In this document: in pieces, positions 9,645-18,384 of the stretch | How positions within the stretch are numbered: position 1 is the stretch's first letter | How the letters are laid out: every line of letters begins with the position of its first letter | Assembly: GCF_014332515.1 (NCBI RefSeq) | Contig: NZ_VFSD01000010.1 | Coordinates: 62,001 to 126,000, forward strand | Length of the DNA stretch: 64,000 nt | Source of the DNA: Pontibacter beigongshangensis | Lineage (GTDB): Bacteria; Bacteroidota; Bacteroidia; Cytophagales; Hymenobacteraceae | Direction of reading: 5' to 3' | The notes under the pieces: model-generated | Told to the model about the DNA's origin: nothing | Seen by the model: the letters and a program-made list of their open reading frames with translations, nothing else | Database searches by the model: none | Translations under genes and position numbers: made by a program

Positions 9645-9899
9645 TTTGACTGCAGCAGAATGTAAAGGATGTTTCCTGGAGGAGATCAAACGTACTGAAG
9701 TGCCAGCTGATTTCCTGCCAAATCATTCTGAAAGCTTCAGTTTTGGAATCAATACAGCGGCTTATGCTGGCGGGAGCATAAAATATGCACAAGTTCCTTT
9801 CAGGAAGCACAATTAGTTTGATAATTTTGACAAGTGCACGTATGAGGTACGAACTCAGCCAGGCAGACTGCATAGGTGCCGCCAAGATACCATAGACAC

Positions 9900-11054
9900 A
9901 TGAATGAAAAGGAAGTTCTGGATAAAGTAAGGCAGATTGCCGAAACCATAGTGCAGGAGGAAGCAGCAGCAGTGGATGCGCAGGCCATGTGGCCGGAGAA
10001 GAGTATCAGGGCGCTGCAGGGAGCAGGCCTTGGCGGGCTGGTGGTGCCGGAATCGTGCGGGGGGCACGGCCAGGGACTCTATAGCCTGGCCCGCTCCTGC
10101 GAGATTCTCGGCGGAGTGTCGGCCTCAGCGGCCCTGTGTTTCGGTATGCACTGTGTAGGTTCCGCTGTGATAAGTGCCAAAGCTACTCCCCTCCAGAAAA
10201 CCGATTTTCTGGAGCCTATTGCCGCAGGCCAGCACCTGACTACCCTGGCGCTGAGCGAGCCGGGCACCGGCGCTCACTTTTACTACCCTCAGACACAGTT
10301 GCTGGCACTATCAGACGAAGAATTTCTGGTGAACGGGGCCAAAACCTTTGTAACCAATGGCTCCCGTGCCGACTCTTATGTGGCCTCTACGGTAGGCGTG
10401 GAGCCAGACGCTGCCCTGCACGAATTCTCCTGCGTGATACTGGAAGAGAAGATGCAGGGGCTGGAATGGGGTCCGGAGTGGCGTGGGCTTGGCATGCGCG
10501 GAAACTCGTCCCGTAGCCTTACGCTCCACAATGTAAAGATTCCTGCCCACAACCTGTTGGGCGCCCGAGGCGACCAGCTGTGGTACATGTTTCAGGTAAT
10601 TACCCCTTATTTTCTGACCGCTATGTCGGGAACTTACCTGGGCATTGCGCAGGCGGCCTTTAACGAGGTGCGGCAGCACCTGATGAACAGAAACTACCGG
10701 CATAGCGGCAGCTCCCTTAGTCAGGTTGCTTTGCTGCAGCACCGCCTGGGGCAGCTCTGGGCAAAAATAGAACGAACCAGGCAATTAATTTACCATGCCA
10801 CGCAGCTCGGCGATACGGGCGATGAGCAGGCCATTCTGCCCATTCTGTCGGCCAAGGCAGAGGTGGCCCATTGCTGCGTAGATGTCGTAAACGAGGCGAT
10901 GACTCTGGCCGGTGGCATTGCTTACCGCGAGAACTCGAGGCTGGAGGTGCTGCTCCGCGATGCCCGTGCCGCACACGTTATGGCGCCCACTACCGACCTG
11001 CTGTATACCTGGCTCGGTCGTGCTTTGCTGGAGCAGCCGATTCTGGACAGTTAA
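9900..11054 (+). CDS. Acyl-CoA dehydrogenase-family flavoprotein, catalytic Glu apparently missing
   Basis: 384 residues from ATG 9900 (MNEKEVLDKVRQIAETIVQE). An upstream ATG at 9876 would add eight residues. The three-domain acyl-CoA dehydrogenase plan is clear: N-terminal helices with GLGGLVVPESCGGHG, an FAD/substrate segment LALSEPGTGAHFYYPQ, NGAKTFVTNGSRADSY, and a C-terminal helical domain ending RDARAAHVMAPTTDLLYTW. In classical enzymes the C-terminal stretch carries the catalytic Glu; here the aligned region reads MAPTTD, so either another residue acts or the protein is an acyl-binding relative. The stop is 11 nt from the kinase start at 11066, which suggests co-transcription and possible metabolic signalling. 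Confidence 0.85.
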   Translation: MNEKEVLDKVRQIAETIVQEEAAAVDAQAMWPEKSIRALQGAGLGGLVVPESCGGHGQGLYSLARSCEILGGVSASAALCFGMHCVGSAVISAKATPLQKTDFLEPIAAGQHLTTLALSEPGTGAHFYYPQTQLLALSDEEFLVNGAKTFVTNGSRADSYVASTVGVEPDAALHEFSCVILEEKMQGLEWGPEWRGLGMRGNSSRSLTLHNVKIPAHNLLGARGDQLWYMFQVITPYFLTAMSGTYLGIAQAAFNEVRQHLMNRNYRHSGSSLSQVALLQHRLGQLWAKIERTRQLIYHATQLGDTGDEQAILPILSAKAEVAHCCVDVVNEAMTLAGGIAYRENSRLEVLLRDARAAHVMAPTTDLLYTWLGRALLEQPILDS

Positions 11055-11065
11055 TACTTCTGTAC

Positions 11066-12598
11066 ATGACTGACATACTACATATAGGCTTATACCAGGA
11101 AACGCTCAACTTACTTCAGGAAAACTGGCAACAGCCCGACCCGAAGTTCAGAAAAGTGGAGGGCAAAGACCTGAAGCAGGTTAATCCGGACCTGAGAGCA
11201 GCTTATGTGCTGCTGATCGGGGAGGAAGTAGAGAACCCGATACGGGTGGCGCAGGAGGCCTATGCCCTGGATAAGTACATTTCGGTGCTCCTGATAAATG
11301 ATGTGGAGAATCATACTAAAATAAAACATGCCCTCCAGTTTTCGCCATTTATAGGGCCCACGGTGCAGAGCTTCTCGAACAGGGTAGGCAAGCAGCTGGT
11401 GAGCATTGTGGAAGATGCTGTGCAGCGCACCAGGCAACGGCGGAGCTACGCCAGGGTAAAGGCCGCACCCCTGCCCATCACTAACCTGAGCTCAGGCGCA
11501 CTCGAAAAAGTGCGGGTAGACTACACGGCCAAAGTGCTGGAGGAGGCCCCGATCGGAGCAGCGCTGATCTCCAGAACCGGCCACTTGCTCACCATCAATT
11601 CGTACGCAGCCAATCTGTTTCTTAAGTCGGAGAAGGAAATTCTGGGCACCTCTTTCGCCGACCTTTTTCCGGAGCCAATGCAGGAAGAGGTGAGGCAATA
11701 TATGCTGGATGGTTACTTAACGGAGCCTAAAAAGGTGTTTGAGCTGCAGGATCTGGAGAAATGCCGTTACCTTGAAATGGCGGTTGCTGATATAAATGCG
11801 CAGGATGCCTCTCAGTACAAAATCATCATCCTCAACAACATTACCTCCACAGTGCTGGCCCAGAAGCATACGCAGGCGCACCTGGAGCAGCTCGAGAAAC
11901 TCAATGCCAACCTGAAGCGCGTAAACGACGACCTGGATACGTTTGTATATACCGCCTCGCACGACCTGAAGTCGCCGATCCTGAACATTGAGGGGCTGGT
12001 GAACTTGCTGGAAGAGGGGCTTGGTGCCGCAAAGGCTAGCGTGGCAAAGGAACTGGAGCATATCAAAACATCGGTTCAGCGGTTTAAACTAACAGTAGAG
12101 GACCTGACGGAGGTGGCGCGGATACAGAGAAGCTTTGATCAGGCAGCAGAGCCCCTGGATGTGGCGCAGCTGGTGGAGGAGGTAAAGCAGCTTATCGGGC
12201 AGGAGATGGTGGAGTCGGGGGCGCAGATAAACCTGAACAGCGTGCAGGCGCCATTTCTTCATTTCTCAAAACGAAATTTCAAGAGTATTCTTTATAATCT
12301 GCTCCATAATGCCATAAAATACCGCTCACCCTCCCGGCAGCCGGTCATCCTGATCACCACCTGGCGCGATGGTTCAGACTTTGTAATAACTGTTCAGGAC
12401 AATGGCCTGGGCATACCGGGCCAAAAGCGGGAAAGGGTATTTGAGCTTTTTAAACGGATGCATTCGCATGTGCAGGGAAGTGGCGTAGGACTTTACATCG
12501 TGAAACGGATTATCGATAATGTGGGCGGCTCCATCAGCATCGAAAGTGAAGAACAGCAGGGCACTACGTTTGTGGTCAGGTTTAAAGAGATGGTGTAA
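11066..12598 (+). CDS. Sensor histidine kinase (receiver-like N-terminus, PAS, HisKA, HATPase)
   Basis: 510 residues from ATG 11066. Residues 1-125 (MTDILHIGLYQETLNLLQEN on) look like a degenerate receiver or Rossmann-type input domain. A PAS-like domain follows (about 165-280, EEAPIGAALISRTGHLLTIN), then a short coiled coil, the HisKA box with the phospho-acceptor His in YTASHDLKSPILNIEG, and the ATPase with NLLHNAIKYR (N box), DNGLGIPGQ (G1) and GSGVGLYIVKRI (G2). No membrane helix, so cytoplasmic. Translated just after the acyl-CoA dehydrogenase-like gene. The HisKA box is close to that of the kinase at 31581. No response regulator is adjacent. Confidence 0.92.
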   Translation: MTDILHIGLYQETLNLLQENWQQPDPKFRKVEGKDLKQVNPDLRAAYVLLIGEEVENPIRVAQEAYALDKYISVLLINDVENHTKIKHALQFSPFIGPTVQSFSNRVGKQLVSIVEDAVQRTRQRRSYARVKAAPLPITNLSSGALEKVRVDYTAKVLEEAPIGAALISRTGHLLTINSYAANLFLKSEKEILGTSFADLFPEPMQEEVRQYMLDGYLTEPKKVFELQDLEKCRYLEMAVADINAQDASQYKIIILNNITSTVLAQKHTQAHLEQLEKLNANLKRVNDDLDTFVYTASHDLKSPILNIEGLVNLLEEGLGAAKASVAKELEHIKTSVQRFKLTVEDLTEVARIQRSFDQAAEPLDVAQLVEEVKQLIGQEMVESGAQINLNSVQAPFLHFSKRNFKSILYNLLHNAIKYRSPSRQPVILITTWRDGSDFVITVQDNGLGIPGQKRERVFELFKRMHSHVQGSGVGLYIVKRIIDNVGGSISIESEEQQGTTFVVRFKEMV

Positions 12599-12601
12599 TT
12601 T

Positions 12602-12720
12602 GGTTGTTGGTTGCTGGTTGTTAAATTGTTGAATTGTTAAATGGAGGTTGTAGGGTTGGAAGGCGTATTCATATCCTCTATCAAGCAACAATTAGCAACC
12701 CAATTATTCCAATCAAAAAG
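12602..12720. repeat. Family-F AT-rich intergenic repeat
   Basis: Runs of GTTGGTTGCTGGTTGTT and AAATTGTTGAATTGTTAAA (12602-12643). Related text occurs, inverted, at 46100-46175 (ATTCAACAATTTATT, GGCAACCAACAATCAA) and more weakly at 2582-2620. In each case a REP-like copy lies close by. Confidence 0.5.
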
Positions 12721-12744
12721 GTCCTCCGGAGGCTTTTACTGCTC
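12702..12744 (+). repeat. REP-like dispersed repeat, copy 4
   Basis: AATTATTCCAATCAAAAAG, then TCCTCCGGAGG, then a shortened ACTGCTC tail that runs straight into the B element at 12743. Confidence 0.8.
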
Positions 12745-12887
12745 TACCTGGTGCTCCTCCAATTTGATTTTTCGAAAAGTTTACTGCTCTTGGATCCAAG
12801 GCTTGTAAAGCTGTCAGAAACCATATCTGCCATCATTTCTAATTTTGAATTTCTAATTTTTAATTTGGAAGAGCACCAGGTAACACA
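12743..12887 (-). repeat. Family-B element, about 145 bp, with terminal inverted repeats
   Basis: Ends CTACCTGGTGCTCCTCCAA (12744-12762) and TTGGAAGAGCACCAGGTAA (12865-12883) are near-perfect inverted copies. Read on the minus strand, the interior (AAATTAGAAATTCAAAATTA ... GCAGATATG ... GACAGC) aligns along its length with 27527-27652. Non-coding, MITE-like. The pbpC gene ends at 12942. Confidence 0.65.
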
Positions 12888-12941
12888 TGCTAGCAAACTA
12901 AGCTCAATGCCTGCTGCCCATCTGCACAAGACCTCCTCCCT

Positions 12942-15299
12942 TCAGCGCCCGATAAACCGGACCAGCATGTAGCTGTCGGTATTGCGGCCCTGGTCGTCGG
13001 TACAGGAGATTTTGTAGCGGCCGGCTTTTTCGGGCTCGAAGAAAATTTTCTCGTTGGCGGCCCCGGCCTTCAGGAATTTGTCGTTGATGTACCAGTACAG
13101 CTGCTTAACCTCGTTGTGGGTGTTGGCGTGGAGCATGAGTTGCTGGTGTTCTTCCCACTCTAGTATGTATTCGGCCTCGTTAGTGGGTGAGGTGATGACA
13201 GGTGCGAATTCCTGGAAAATCCGGTTGCAAGCCGGGTTATGAGGCGGCAGCTGCTGGTATGGAATATGTTCCGAACCGAAAAACGTAACGATTTCCGGGG
13301 CATAGTTCGGGTACCATCGCTCTTCAAAACCACTTTCGGGTTGGCAGCTGGTGCAGTAAGCTATCTTGCCGTCGGCCGACACGGCTACGCGCTTCAGGTG
13401 GTTGCATTTGACTACGGCCGATCTGCCGGGTATATAGGTATCGGTGATGTGGCTGGTGCAGAAGCTGTTTAGGGGCTTGCCACTTTCCGTGCACACGCTG
13501 CGGAGGGCCAGGTCTTTAGGAGCCGTAAACCAGGTCTCGGGGCTATCGTAGTCTATCGCGTTGAAAATGTCGAACAGCAGGGGAGTAGCCGAGTCGGTGC
13601 CGTTGAGTTCCGGCACGCCTTCGCCCGAAAAATTGCCTACCCACACGCCCACTGTATATTTTTTGTTGTAGCCGATGCTCCAGGCATCTTTGCGGCCATA
13701 GGAAGTGCCGGTTTTCCAGGCTATTTTGGGAAGGCGGGCGCTGTTGTGCGCGTTGTGTGGCAGGTCCGGGCGTTTGAGCTGCGTCAGGATCTGGTTCACC
13801 ATGTAGGCGGAAGCAGGCGAAACCAGCTGGGTTTGCACACGCAGGGTGTCGGTCTGCAGCCAGCGGACCGGCGCAAGGCGGCCCTGGTTCGCAAAGGCAG
13901 AGAACAGGTTTGTCAGCTCCTCCAGCCGCACGCCACAGCCTCCCAGAATCAGCGAGAGCCCCAGCTGGCTGCTCTCCTTGCGGACCTGCCCAAATCCGGC
14001 CTGCGACAGCTTCTGCACAAACTGATGCACCTGCAACTGGTCGAGCACCTTTACGGCAGGCACGTTGAGCGAGGTAGCCAGGGCTTGTTCTATGGTTATG
14101 TTGCCGCTGTAGGTGCCAAAGTAATTCTCGGGACGGTAGCCGGCGTAGTCGATAGGCACATCGCTGATAATGGTTTTGGGTGTGATCAGGCCACGGTCGA
14201 AGGCGGCGGCGTAGAGGTACGGCTTCAGGGTGCTGCCGGGCGAGCGAATGGCCCGCACGCCGTCTACCTGCCCGCCATGGGCGGCATCGGCAAAATCGGC
14301 GGAGCCCAGGTAGGCCTCCACGGCATGCGTCTGGTTGTTGAGTACCAGCACCGAGGTGTTGTGGATGTTTTTGTGCCGCAGCAGCTGCAGGTAGTTGTAG
14401 GCTAGTTTCTCCACCTTTTCCTGCACCTGCCGGTTAAGCGTGGTGTTGATGATGGCCTGGTCCTGGTAGAGCCGGTGCATGCGATAAGCAAAATGAGGTG
14501 CCACGCGCGGGGCACTCTGCCGGGTTGCCTCCAGCGGCTCCTGCAGCGCATCTTCAATCTCCTTGTCCGGAAAAGCCCTGGCCTGCCGGTAGTACCGGAG
14601 CCATTTGTTTCGGAACTGCACGATCCGGTGGTTCTGCACGCCAATTCGGAGCGAGGAAGGTTTGTTCGGGATTACAGCCAGTGTTACTGCCTGCGCCAGG
14701 CTCAGCTGCCCGGGCGACTGGTGGAAGTACAGCACCGAAGCCGCTTTTACGCCTTCTATGTTGCCACCAAACGGCACCAGGTTGAGATAGAGCAGCAGAA
14801 TATCGTCTTTGCTGTAGTACCACTCCAGCTGCAGCGCCCGGAACAGTTCTGTCAGTTTATGCCAGTAGGTTCGTTTTTTGGGGTACAGCATCCGTGCCAC
14901 CTGCATGGTAATGGTTGAGGCGCCGGACGTTGTTTTCCCGCGCAACGTGTTGTTAACAAAGGCCCGTACCAGTGCCACCGGATTCACGCCAGGGTGGTAG
15001 TAGAAGTAGCGATCTTCCTTCAGTAGCACCGCTTTTTTCAGGGTGGGGTTCACCTCATCTGCCTCCAGTTGCATCCGCCACTTATCATCGGGGCTCAGGA
15101 AGGCGTTGATCACGCTGCCATCTGAGGCTGTGATGACAGGGGAGTAGGCCAGCTGTACCCGGAGCGGAAAGAGCAGGTTGAGCGTGGCAAAGGCAAGGGT
15201 GCAGCAGAGCAGCAGCGCGAGCAGCGCCATGGCCACCCGCCTGCTCTTGTGAGGCAGGTGAGGTTCCTGGTAACGCTTCAGTTTTTGTAGCAGCTGCAC
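12942..15299 (-). CDS. pbpC: Penicillin-binding protein 1C (bifunctional glycosyltransferase/transpeptidase)
   Basis: 785 residues from a GTG at 15299 preceded by AGAGAA; the next ATG (15230) would cut into the cytoplasmic tail. One N-terminal membrane helix (about 24-48) anchors it in the inner membrane. The glycosyltransferase domain shows KEDRYFYYHPGVNP and GASTITMQVARML. The transpeptidase has the SxxK active site in RSPGSTLKPYLYAAA, and KTGTSYGRKDAW. The C-terminal ~90 residues (TNEAEYILEWEEHQQLML on) match the extra domain that separates PBP1C from PBP1A. Acts in peptidoglycan synthesis. In proteobacteria pbpC is paired with an alpha-2-macroglobulin gene; here such a gene lies 6.6 kb away at 21878. 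Confidence 0.95.
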   Translation of the reverse strand: MQLLQKLKRYQEPHLPHKSRRVAMALLALLLCCTLAFATLNLLFPLRVQLAYSPVITASDGSVINAFLSPDDKWRMQLEADEVNPTLKKAVLLKEDRYFYYHPGVNPVALVRAFVNNTLRGKTTSGASTITMQVARMLYPKKRTYWHKLTELFRALQLEWYYSKDDILLLYLNLVPFGGNIEGVKAASVLYFHQSPGQLSLAQAVTLAVIPNKPSSLRIGVQNHRIVQFRNKWLRYYRQARAFPDKEIEDALQEPLEATRQSAPRVAPHFAYRMHRLYQDQAIINTTLNRQVQEKVEKLAYNYLQLLRHKNIHNTSVLVLNNQTHAVEAYLGSADFADAAHGGQVDGVRAIRSPGSTLKPYLYAAAFDRGLITPKTIISDVPIDYAGYRPENYFGTYSGNITIEQALATSLNVPAVKVLDQLQVHQFVQKLSQAGFGQVRKESSQLGLSLILGGCGVRLEELTNLFSAFANQGRLAPVRWLQTDTLRVQTQLVSPASAYMVNQILTQLKRPDLPHNAHNSARLPKIAWKTGTSYGRKDAWSIGYNKKYTVGVWVGNFSGEGVPELNGTDSATPLLFDIFNAIDYDSPETWFTAPKDLALRSVCTESGKPLNSFCTSHITDTYIPGRSAVVKCNHLKRVAVSADGKIAYCTSCQPESGFEERWYPNYAPEIVTFFGSEHIPYQQLPPHNPACNRIFQEFAPVITSPTNEAEYILEWEEHQQLMLHANTHNEVKQLYWYINDKFLKAGAANEKIFFEPEKAGRYKISCTDDQGRNTDSYMLVRFIGR

Positions 15300-15389
15300 T
15301 TCTCTGATTTAAAAGCTTTGTTCTCAGCAGGGCATCGCCTCCTGATTTAGGGCCAGGCGCATCCTGCCCGGACCAAGTACTAATTTATC

Positions 15390-15420
15390 AATTATTCTAA
15401 TCAAATTGCCCCTCCGGAGA
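15390..15420 (+). repeat. REP-like dispersed repeat, copy 5 (tail lost)
   Basis: AATTATTCTAATCAAATTG then CCCCTCCGGAGA; no CTG-triplet tail follows. Confidence 0.75.
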
Positions 15421-15476
15421 ATTTTTTGAGGGAAGGGTGGCGGCTGTCGTGAACAGGAGTATGAGTCGTGTCTTTA

Positions 15477-15523
15477 GCAGCAGCAGGAATAGCCTCCGCA
15501 GGAGCGTTTTGATTAGCATAATT
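15477..15523 (-). repeat. REP-like dispersed repeat, copy 6
   Basis: AGCAGCAGCAGGAAT, a diverged core GCCTCCGCAGGAGC, then TTTTGATTAGCATAATT. Faces copy 5 about 57 bp away, forming a loose inverted pair. Confidence 0.75.
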
Positions 15524-15901
15524 ACCCCGATACCCGACAGGCTTACATTTTCCGGGCACTAAGCGCTACCCGGTACTCCCTGTGGGATAAAAGCAGCAGC
15601 CTTCTCAGAGGGTGGTTTTTGCCGGAATAATTCATACACTGCGCCCCTGTGCTGCGTTATCTTACCCCTGCAAAATAAATTTGAGAGCATCTCGATTAAT
15701 AAAAAAGGGTTGGGGGCCTGGGAGGGAGAGTTGAGTTGTGATTTCCTTTTCAGCTTAAAATTTCCGGTTCAGCCCTTAAACAACCAGGTTGCTCCAAGGT
15801 AAATTGAAATCCAGAGTTGCTGGCACGAAAGGCTTAATTAATAGGCAGGAGCGGCACTTTTTACGAGAGAGAAGCCATGCCTCGGGGAAGCAGAGAAAGC
15901 A
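15524..15901. other. Intergenic gap, nothing recognised
   Basis: Between copy 6 and the carbonic anhydrase terminator hairpin there is no ORF with coding character and no member of the repeat families listed here. Confidence 0.4.
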
Positions 15902-15936
15902 GGCCGGCGATCTGGCTGTAGAGCAGATCGCCGGCC
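15902..15936 (-). terminator. Hairpin downstream of carbonic anhydrase gene
   Basis: GGCCGGCGATCTG (15902-15914) and CAGATCGCCGGCC (15924-15936) form a perfect 13-bp stem with a 9-nt loop. There is no strong U-tract after it on the minus strand, so it could be a weak terminator or a 3' stability element. Confidence 0.5.
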
Positions 15937-15964
15937 GCCAGGCAGGGCAGTTTAGGCAAGGAGG

Positions 15965-16594
15965 TTAAGCCGGCAGTATGCCAAGCTCACGCCACTCTTC
16001 GAGCGGCAGCTCCAGTTCCTTGATCCGGCCCACCCGTATGTCGAGCACCCAGCCATGCACGCTGGGGTAGGAGCCTGCTCTGAACGCGCGCTGCATCACC
16101 GAGGTATTGCAAATATTCCGTACCTGGGCTACTACATTGAGCTCTGCCAGTTTGTTGATGCGGTCGTCTTCCTCCTCGATCGCATCTATCGCGGCTCGGT
16201 TCTGCAGGTATATTTCGCGGATGGGGTTCACCCAGCTTTCTACCACGCCGGTGGCACTGTCTTTGTAAGCTGCCGCCACACCACCGCAGAAGTAGTGGCC
16301 GCAGATAACGATATGCTGCACCTTCAGGGCCTCCACCGCATACTCCAGCACGGCCAGCAGGTTCATGTCGGTGAGCGAAACCTGGTTGGCGACGTTACGG
16401 TGTATAAAGAGCTCGCCAGGCTCGGTCTTGGTAAAGCTGTTGAGCGGCATCCGACTGTCGGAGCACCCTATAAACAGGAACGGAGGCTTCTGGCCCTTCG
16501 TCAGGTTATCGAAGTAGGTGGGGTCCTGCTTCAGTTTCTCTTCGGCCCATTCCAGGTTGTTCTGCAGCAGGTTTTTGTAGTTATGATAATGCAT
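15965..16594 (-). CDS. Beta-class carbonic anhydrase
   Basis: 209 residues from ATG 16594 (MHYHNYKNLLQNNLEWAEEK); a TTG six bases upstream is possible. It interconverts CO2 and bicarbonate in the cytoplasm. The zinc ligands of the family are present: Cys44 in FIGCSDSR (with the Asp46-Arg48 dyad), His100 and Cys103 in CGHYFCGG. The HRNVANQV segment and length are typical of plant-type beta enzymes. Monocistronic, closed by the hairpin at 15902. Confidence 0.95.
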   Translation of the reverse strand: MHYHNYKNLLQNNLEWAEEKLKQDPTYFDNLTKGQKPPFLFIGCSDSRMPLNSFTKTEPGELFIHRNVANQVSLTDMNLLAVLEYAVEALKVQHIVICGHYFCGGVAAAYKDSATGVVESWVNPIREIYLQNRAAIDAIEEEDDRINKLAELNVVAQVRNICNTSVMQRAFRAGSYPSVHGWVLDIRVGRIKELELPLEEWRELGILPA

Positions 16595-16898
16595 AGGCAA
16601 ACGTTAGTGTTGGATAAATCTTTTTTTATAACCAGGAGCCACCTGTTTTATTTTAGCGGCTGTCATTTTTTTTTCGGGTTTACTGGTGCGGATCTTCTGG
16701 GAGGCAGGCCTGCGCTACTTCCTGCCTCTGCACTTTAAGGGGTCGGGCTGTACAAAGCTATAGACTGCAACTTACCTTCGGAAATTGAATTTGTACTGCG
16801 ATTTGTTTCAGGACATAAGACACAAGATTATTTCATCATTAGTACAAATCAAATGGGAGTTCCGATAAGTGGTGGCGCTGTCTATACATGTCCGGCAA
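16595..16898. other. Intergenic gap, nothing recognised
   Basis: About 300 bp carrying the carbonic anhydrase promoter region. Contains T-rich runs near 16618-16670 but no repeat or gene that can be supported. Confidence 0.4.
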
Positions 16899-17426
16899 TT
16901 ATTTATAATACTGCTTTTTGAACTGCTCTTTTTGGCGTAAATAATCCGGGTGATCTTTTGCCCTGAACCAGTAGGTTTTAAATACGGCTGCCGCTTTGGC
17001 CTTTTCGTTGGTGAGGGCGTCTTCTTCCTGCCGACGAACAGGGTTTCCTTTGTGCTGGCTGCCGGCGGAGTAGGGGTAAGGCAGCGCAGCAGCATTGTCT
17101 TGTTCCCCGGTTTCGTACTTTTTGCCGCTCTTGTAGTTGGCGTACCGCCTGGCCCTGGTAAACCCCATTTGCAGGTATTTCCGGGCCATGTCGGCGCCTA
17201 CAAAATCCTGTGCGGCCAGGTAGTTCTCAAACAGAGCATAAATTTTCTCCGCAGACTCTTTTGCGACAGCTTCAGTCTTAAATTTCCAGTGAGGCAGTAT
17301 CTCCGACTTGTAAGGCTGCACCAGCAAAACACCCTGCTCCCCAACCCCGATCCGGTACAATTCCGGCTGCTTCCTGAAATCTACCGTGTTAAAGTCCAGG
17401 GAGTAGTTAAACGCGTTTTTCGACAT
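16899..17426 (-). CDS. DUF4385-like protein, function unknown
   Basis: 175 residues, MSKNAFNYSLDFNTVDFRKQ onward. It has an aromatic, basic composition with a central MGFTRARRYANYKSGKKYET segment and a C-terminal helix rich in Lys and Tyr (AAVFKTYWFRAKDHPDYLRQ), features I associate with the DUF4385 family. No signal peptide or membrane helix, so cytoplasmic. No function is known to me. Its ATG lies only 6 nt from a REP-like copy (17432-17488), so the repeat's AT-rich arm must form the 5' untranslated region. Confidence 0.7.
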   Translation of the reverse strand: MSKNAFNYSLDFNTVDFRKQPELYRIGVGEQGVLLVQPYKSEILPHWKFKTEAVAKESAEKIYALFENYLAAQDFVGADMARKYLQMGFTRARRYANYKSGKKYETGEQDNAAALPYPYSAGSQHKGNPVRRQEEDALTNEKAKAAAVFKTYWFRAKDHPDYLRQKEQFKKQYYK

Positions 17427-17431
17427 GCTGG

Positions 17432-17488
17432 AATTATTTGAATGAAAATGCCCCTCCGGAGGTGTTTGCTTGCTGCTGCTCCTGCTGA
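17432..17488 (+). repeat. REP-like dispersed repeat, copy 7, abutting a start codon
   Basis: AATTATTTGAATGAAAATG, CCCCTCCGGAGG, then a CTGCTGCTCCTGCTG tail. On the minus strand it ends 6 nt before the ATG at 17426. Confidence 0.85.
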
Positions 17489-17593
17489 TACTACGGAAGG
17501 CAGATCTGTGCCGTTTAAGAGTCGATCTGTAGGAGGACTAAAATCAGGGAATGCATTGTGTTTGACCAAAAGTGGGTGCTCTCTAGAAATGAT

Positions 17594-17980
17594 TCAGTCA
17601 ATTTTTTCGTAGTGGTGGTCTCTTGCTTTATAGAGAACTATTCTGGGTGATCTGCCAAATAAGTTTCTCTCTATTGGAGCCTGAAAACTAGCAGTTCCGG
17701 CTTCATACGTATATTGTAGTCTTATTTCTGAGCCTTTGATTGAGCGTGTTAATTTATACGCCCCTGTTCCCCAATAACGACTGGAAAAGTGACCATCTTT
17801 AAAAAGAGTTAACGTGTCGGGTCCGTAGGGAATTTCAACCAGAAAAGGTGTGTAATCAAAATTCGTGTTTACATAAACCCCTGGTATCATTTCGGCTGTT
17901 AAGAAATTGTTGTAAAAATGCTTACATGAATAGAGCAGGAATGCAATTAATATAATCTTAACAAGTTTTCTTTTATTCAT
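17594..17980 (-). CDS. Hypothetical lipoprotein
   Basis: 128 residues. The N-terminus MNKRKLVKIILIAFLLYSCK is a lipoprotein signal with the modified Cys at about 19. The remainder, with PGVYVNTNFDYTPFLVEIPY and alternating hydrophobic strands (GHFSSRYWGTGAYKLTRS), looks like a small lipocalin-like or META-like beta fold, but I cannot name a family. It is AT-richer than its neighbours and sits beside a MITE-like element, so it may belong to an accessory segment. Confidence 0.65.
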   Translation of the reverse strand: MNKRKLVKIILIAFLLYSCKHFYNNFLTAEMIPGVYVNTNFDYTPFLVEIPYGPDTLTLFKDGHFSSRYWGTGAYKLTRSIKGSEIRLQYTYEAGTASFQAPIERNLFGRSPRIVLYKARDHHYEKID

Positions 17981-18019
17981 AATTTCCTCAAAACATAATT
18001 ATCTATAGTTGTTAACTTA

Positions 18020-18254
18020 CGCTGTTTGAAGCCTTTCGCGGGTGGATTGCAAGATTACAATAAAATTGAAGTCCTCGTCTTGCTAATGGCTGGTAGTTGT
18101 GCAGATTGAGGAAAGTGATACTGCTTACCGGCTGATTTGACTATCGTTTGAAAGGTCCAGCCGGTTTGTCCAAAACGGATTTTCTGCTGCTTTTTAAAAA
18201 GTTTAAAATCCTCCCCGCTGTTTGGAGTCGTGGTTAGCGAGGCTCCAAACAGCG
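18020..18254 (+). mobile_element. Family-E MITE-like element, copy 1
   Basis: 235 bp that begin CGCTGTTTGAAGC and end GGCTCCAAACAGCG, imperfect terminal inverted repeats. Interior blocks such as TTGAGGAAA, GGCTGATTTGACT, CGTTTGAAAGGT and CAGCCGGTTTGTCC line up in the same order with 20555-20772. It has no coding capacity. Two A/T-rich flanks but no clear target duplication. The last 38 bases fold into a strong hairpin (CGCTGTTTGGAG against CTCCAAACAGCG, 18217-18254). Confidence 0.7.
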
Positions 18255-18384
18255 AAGGTGATTAAGAGGTGATATAGTATAGCTGGTCCAGGAAAGCCTT
18301 AAGACTTGGTTCATTGTTTGTAACGGGTTTCGCTGCGCTTTTACTTAGGCCAGTGAGACCGCTTTGTTTATCTGTCTACCAGCC

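Noticed and set aside
9565..9885. 106-codon minus-strand ORF
   Set aside because: It runs through a dispersed repeat and lacks coding features or a leader.
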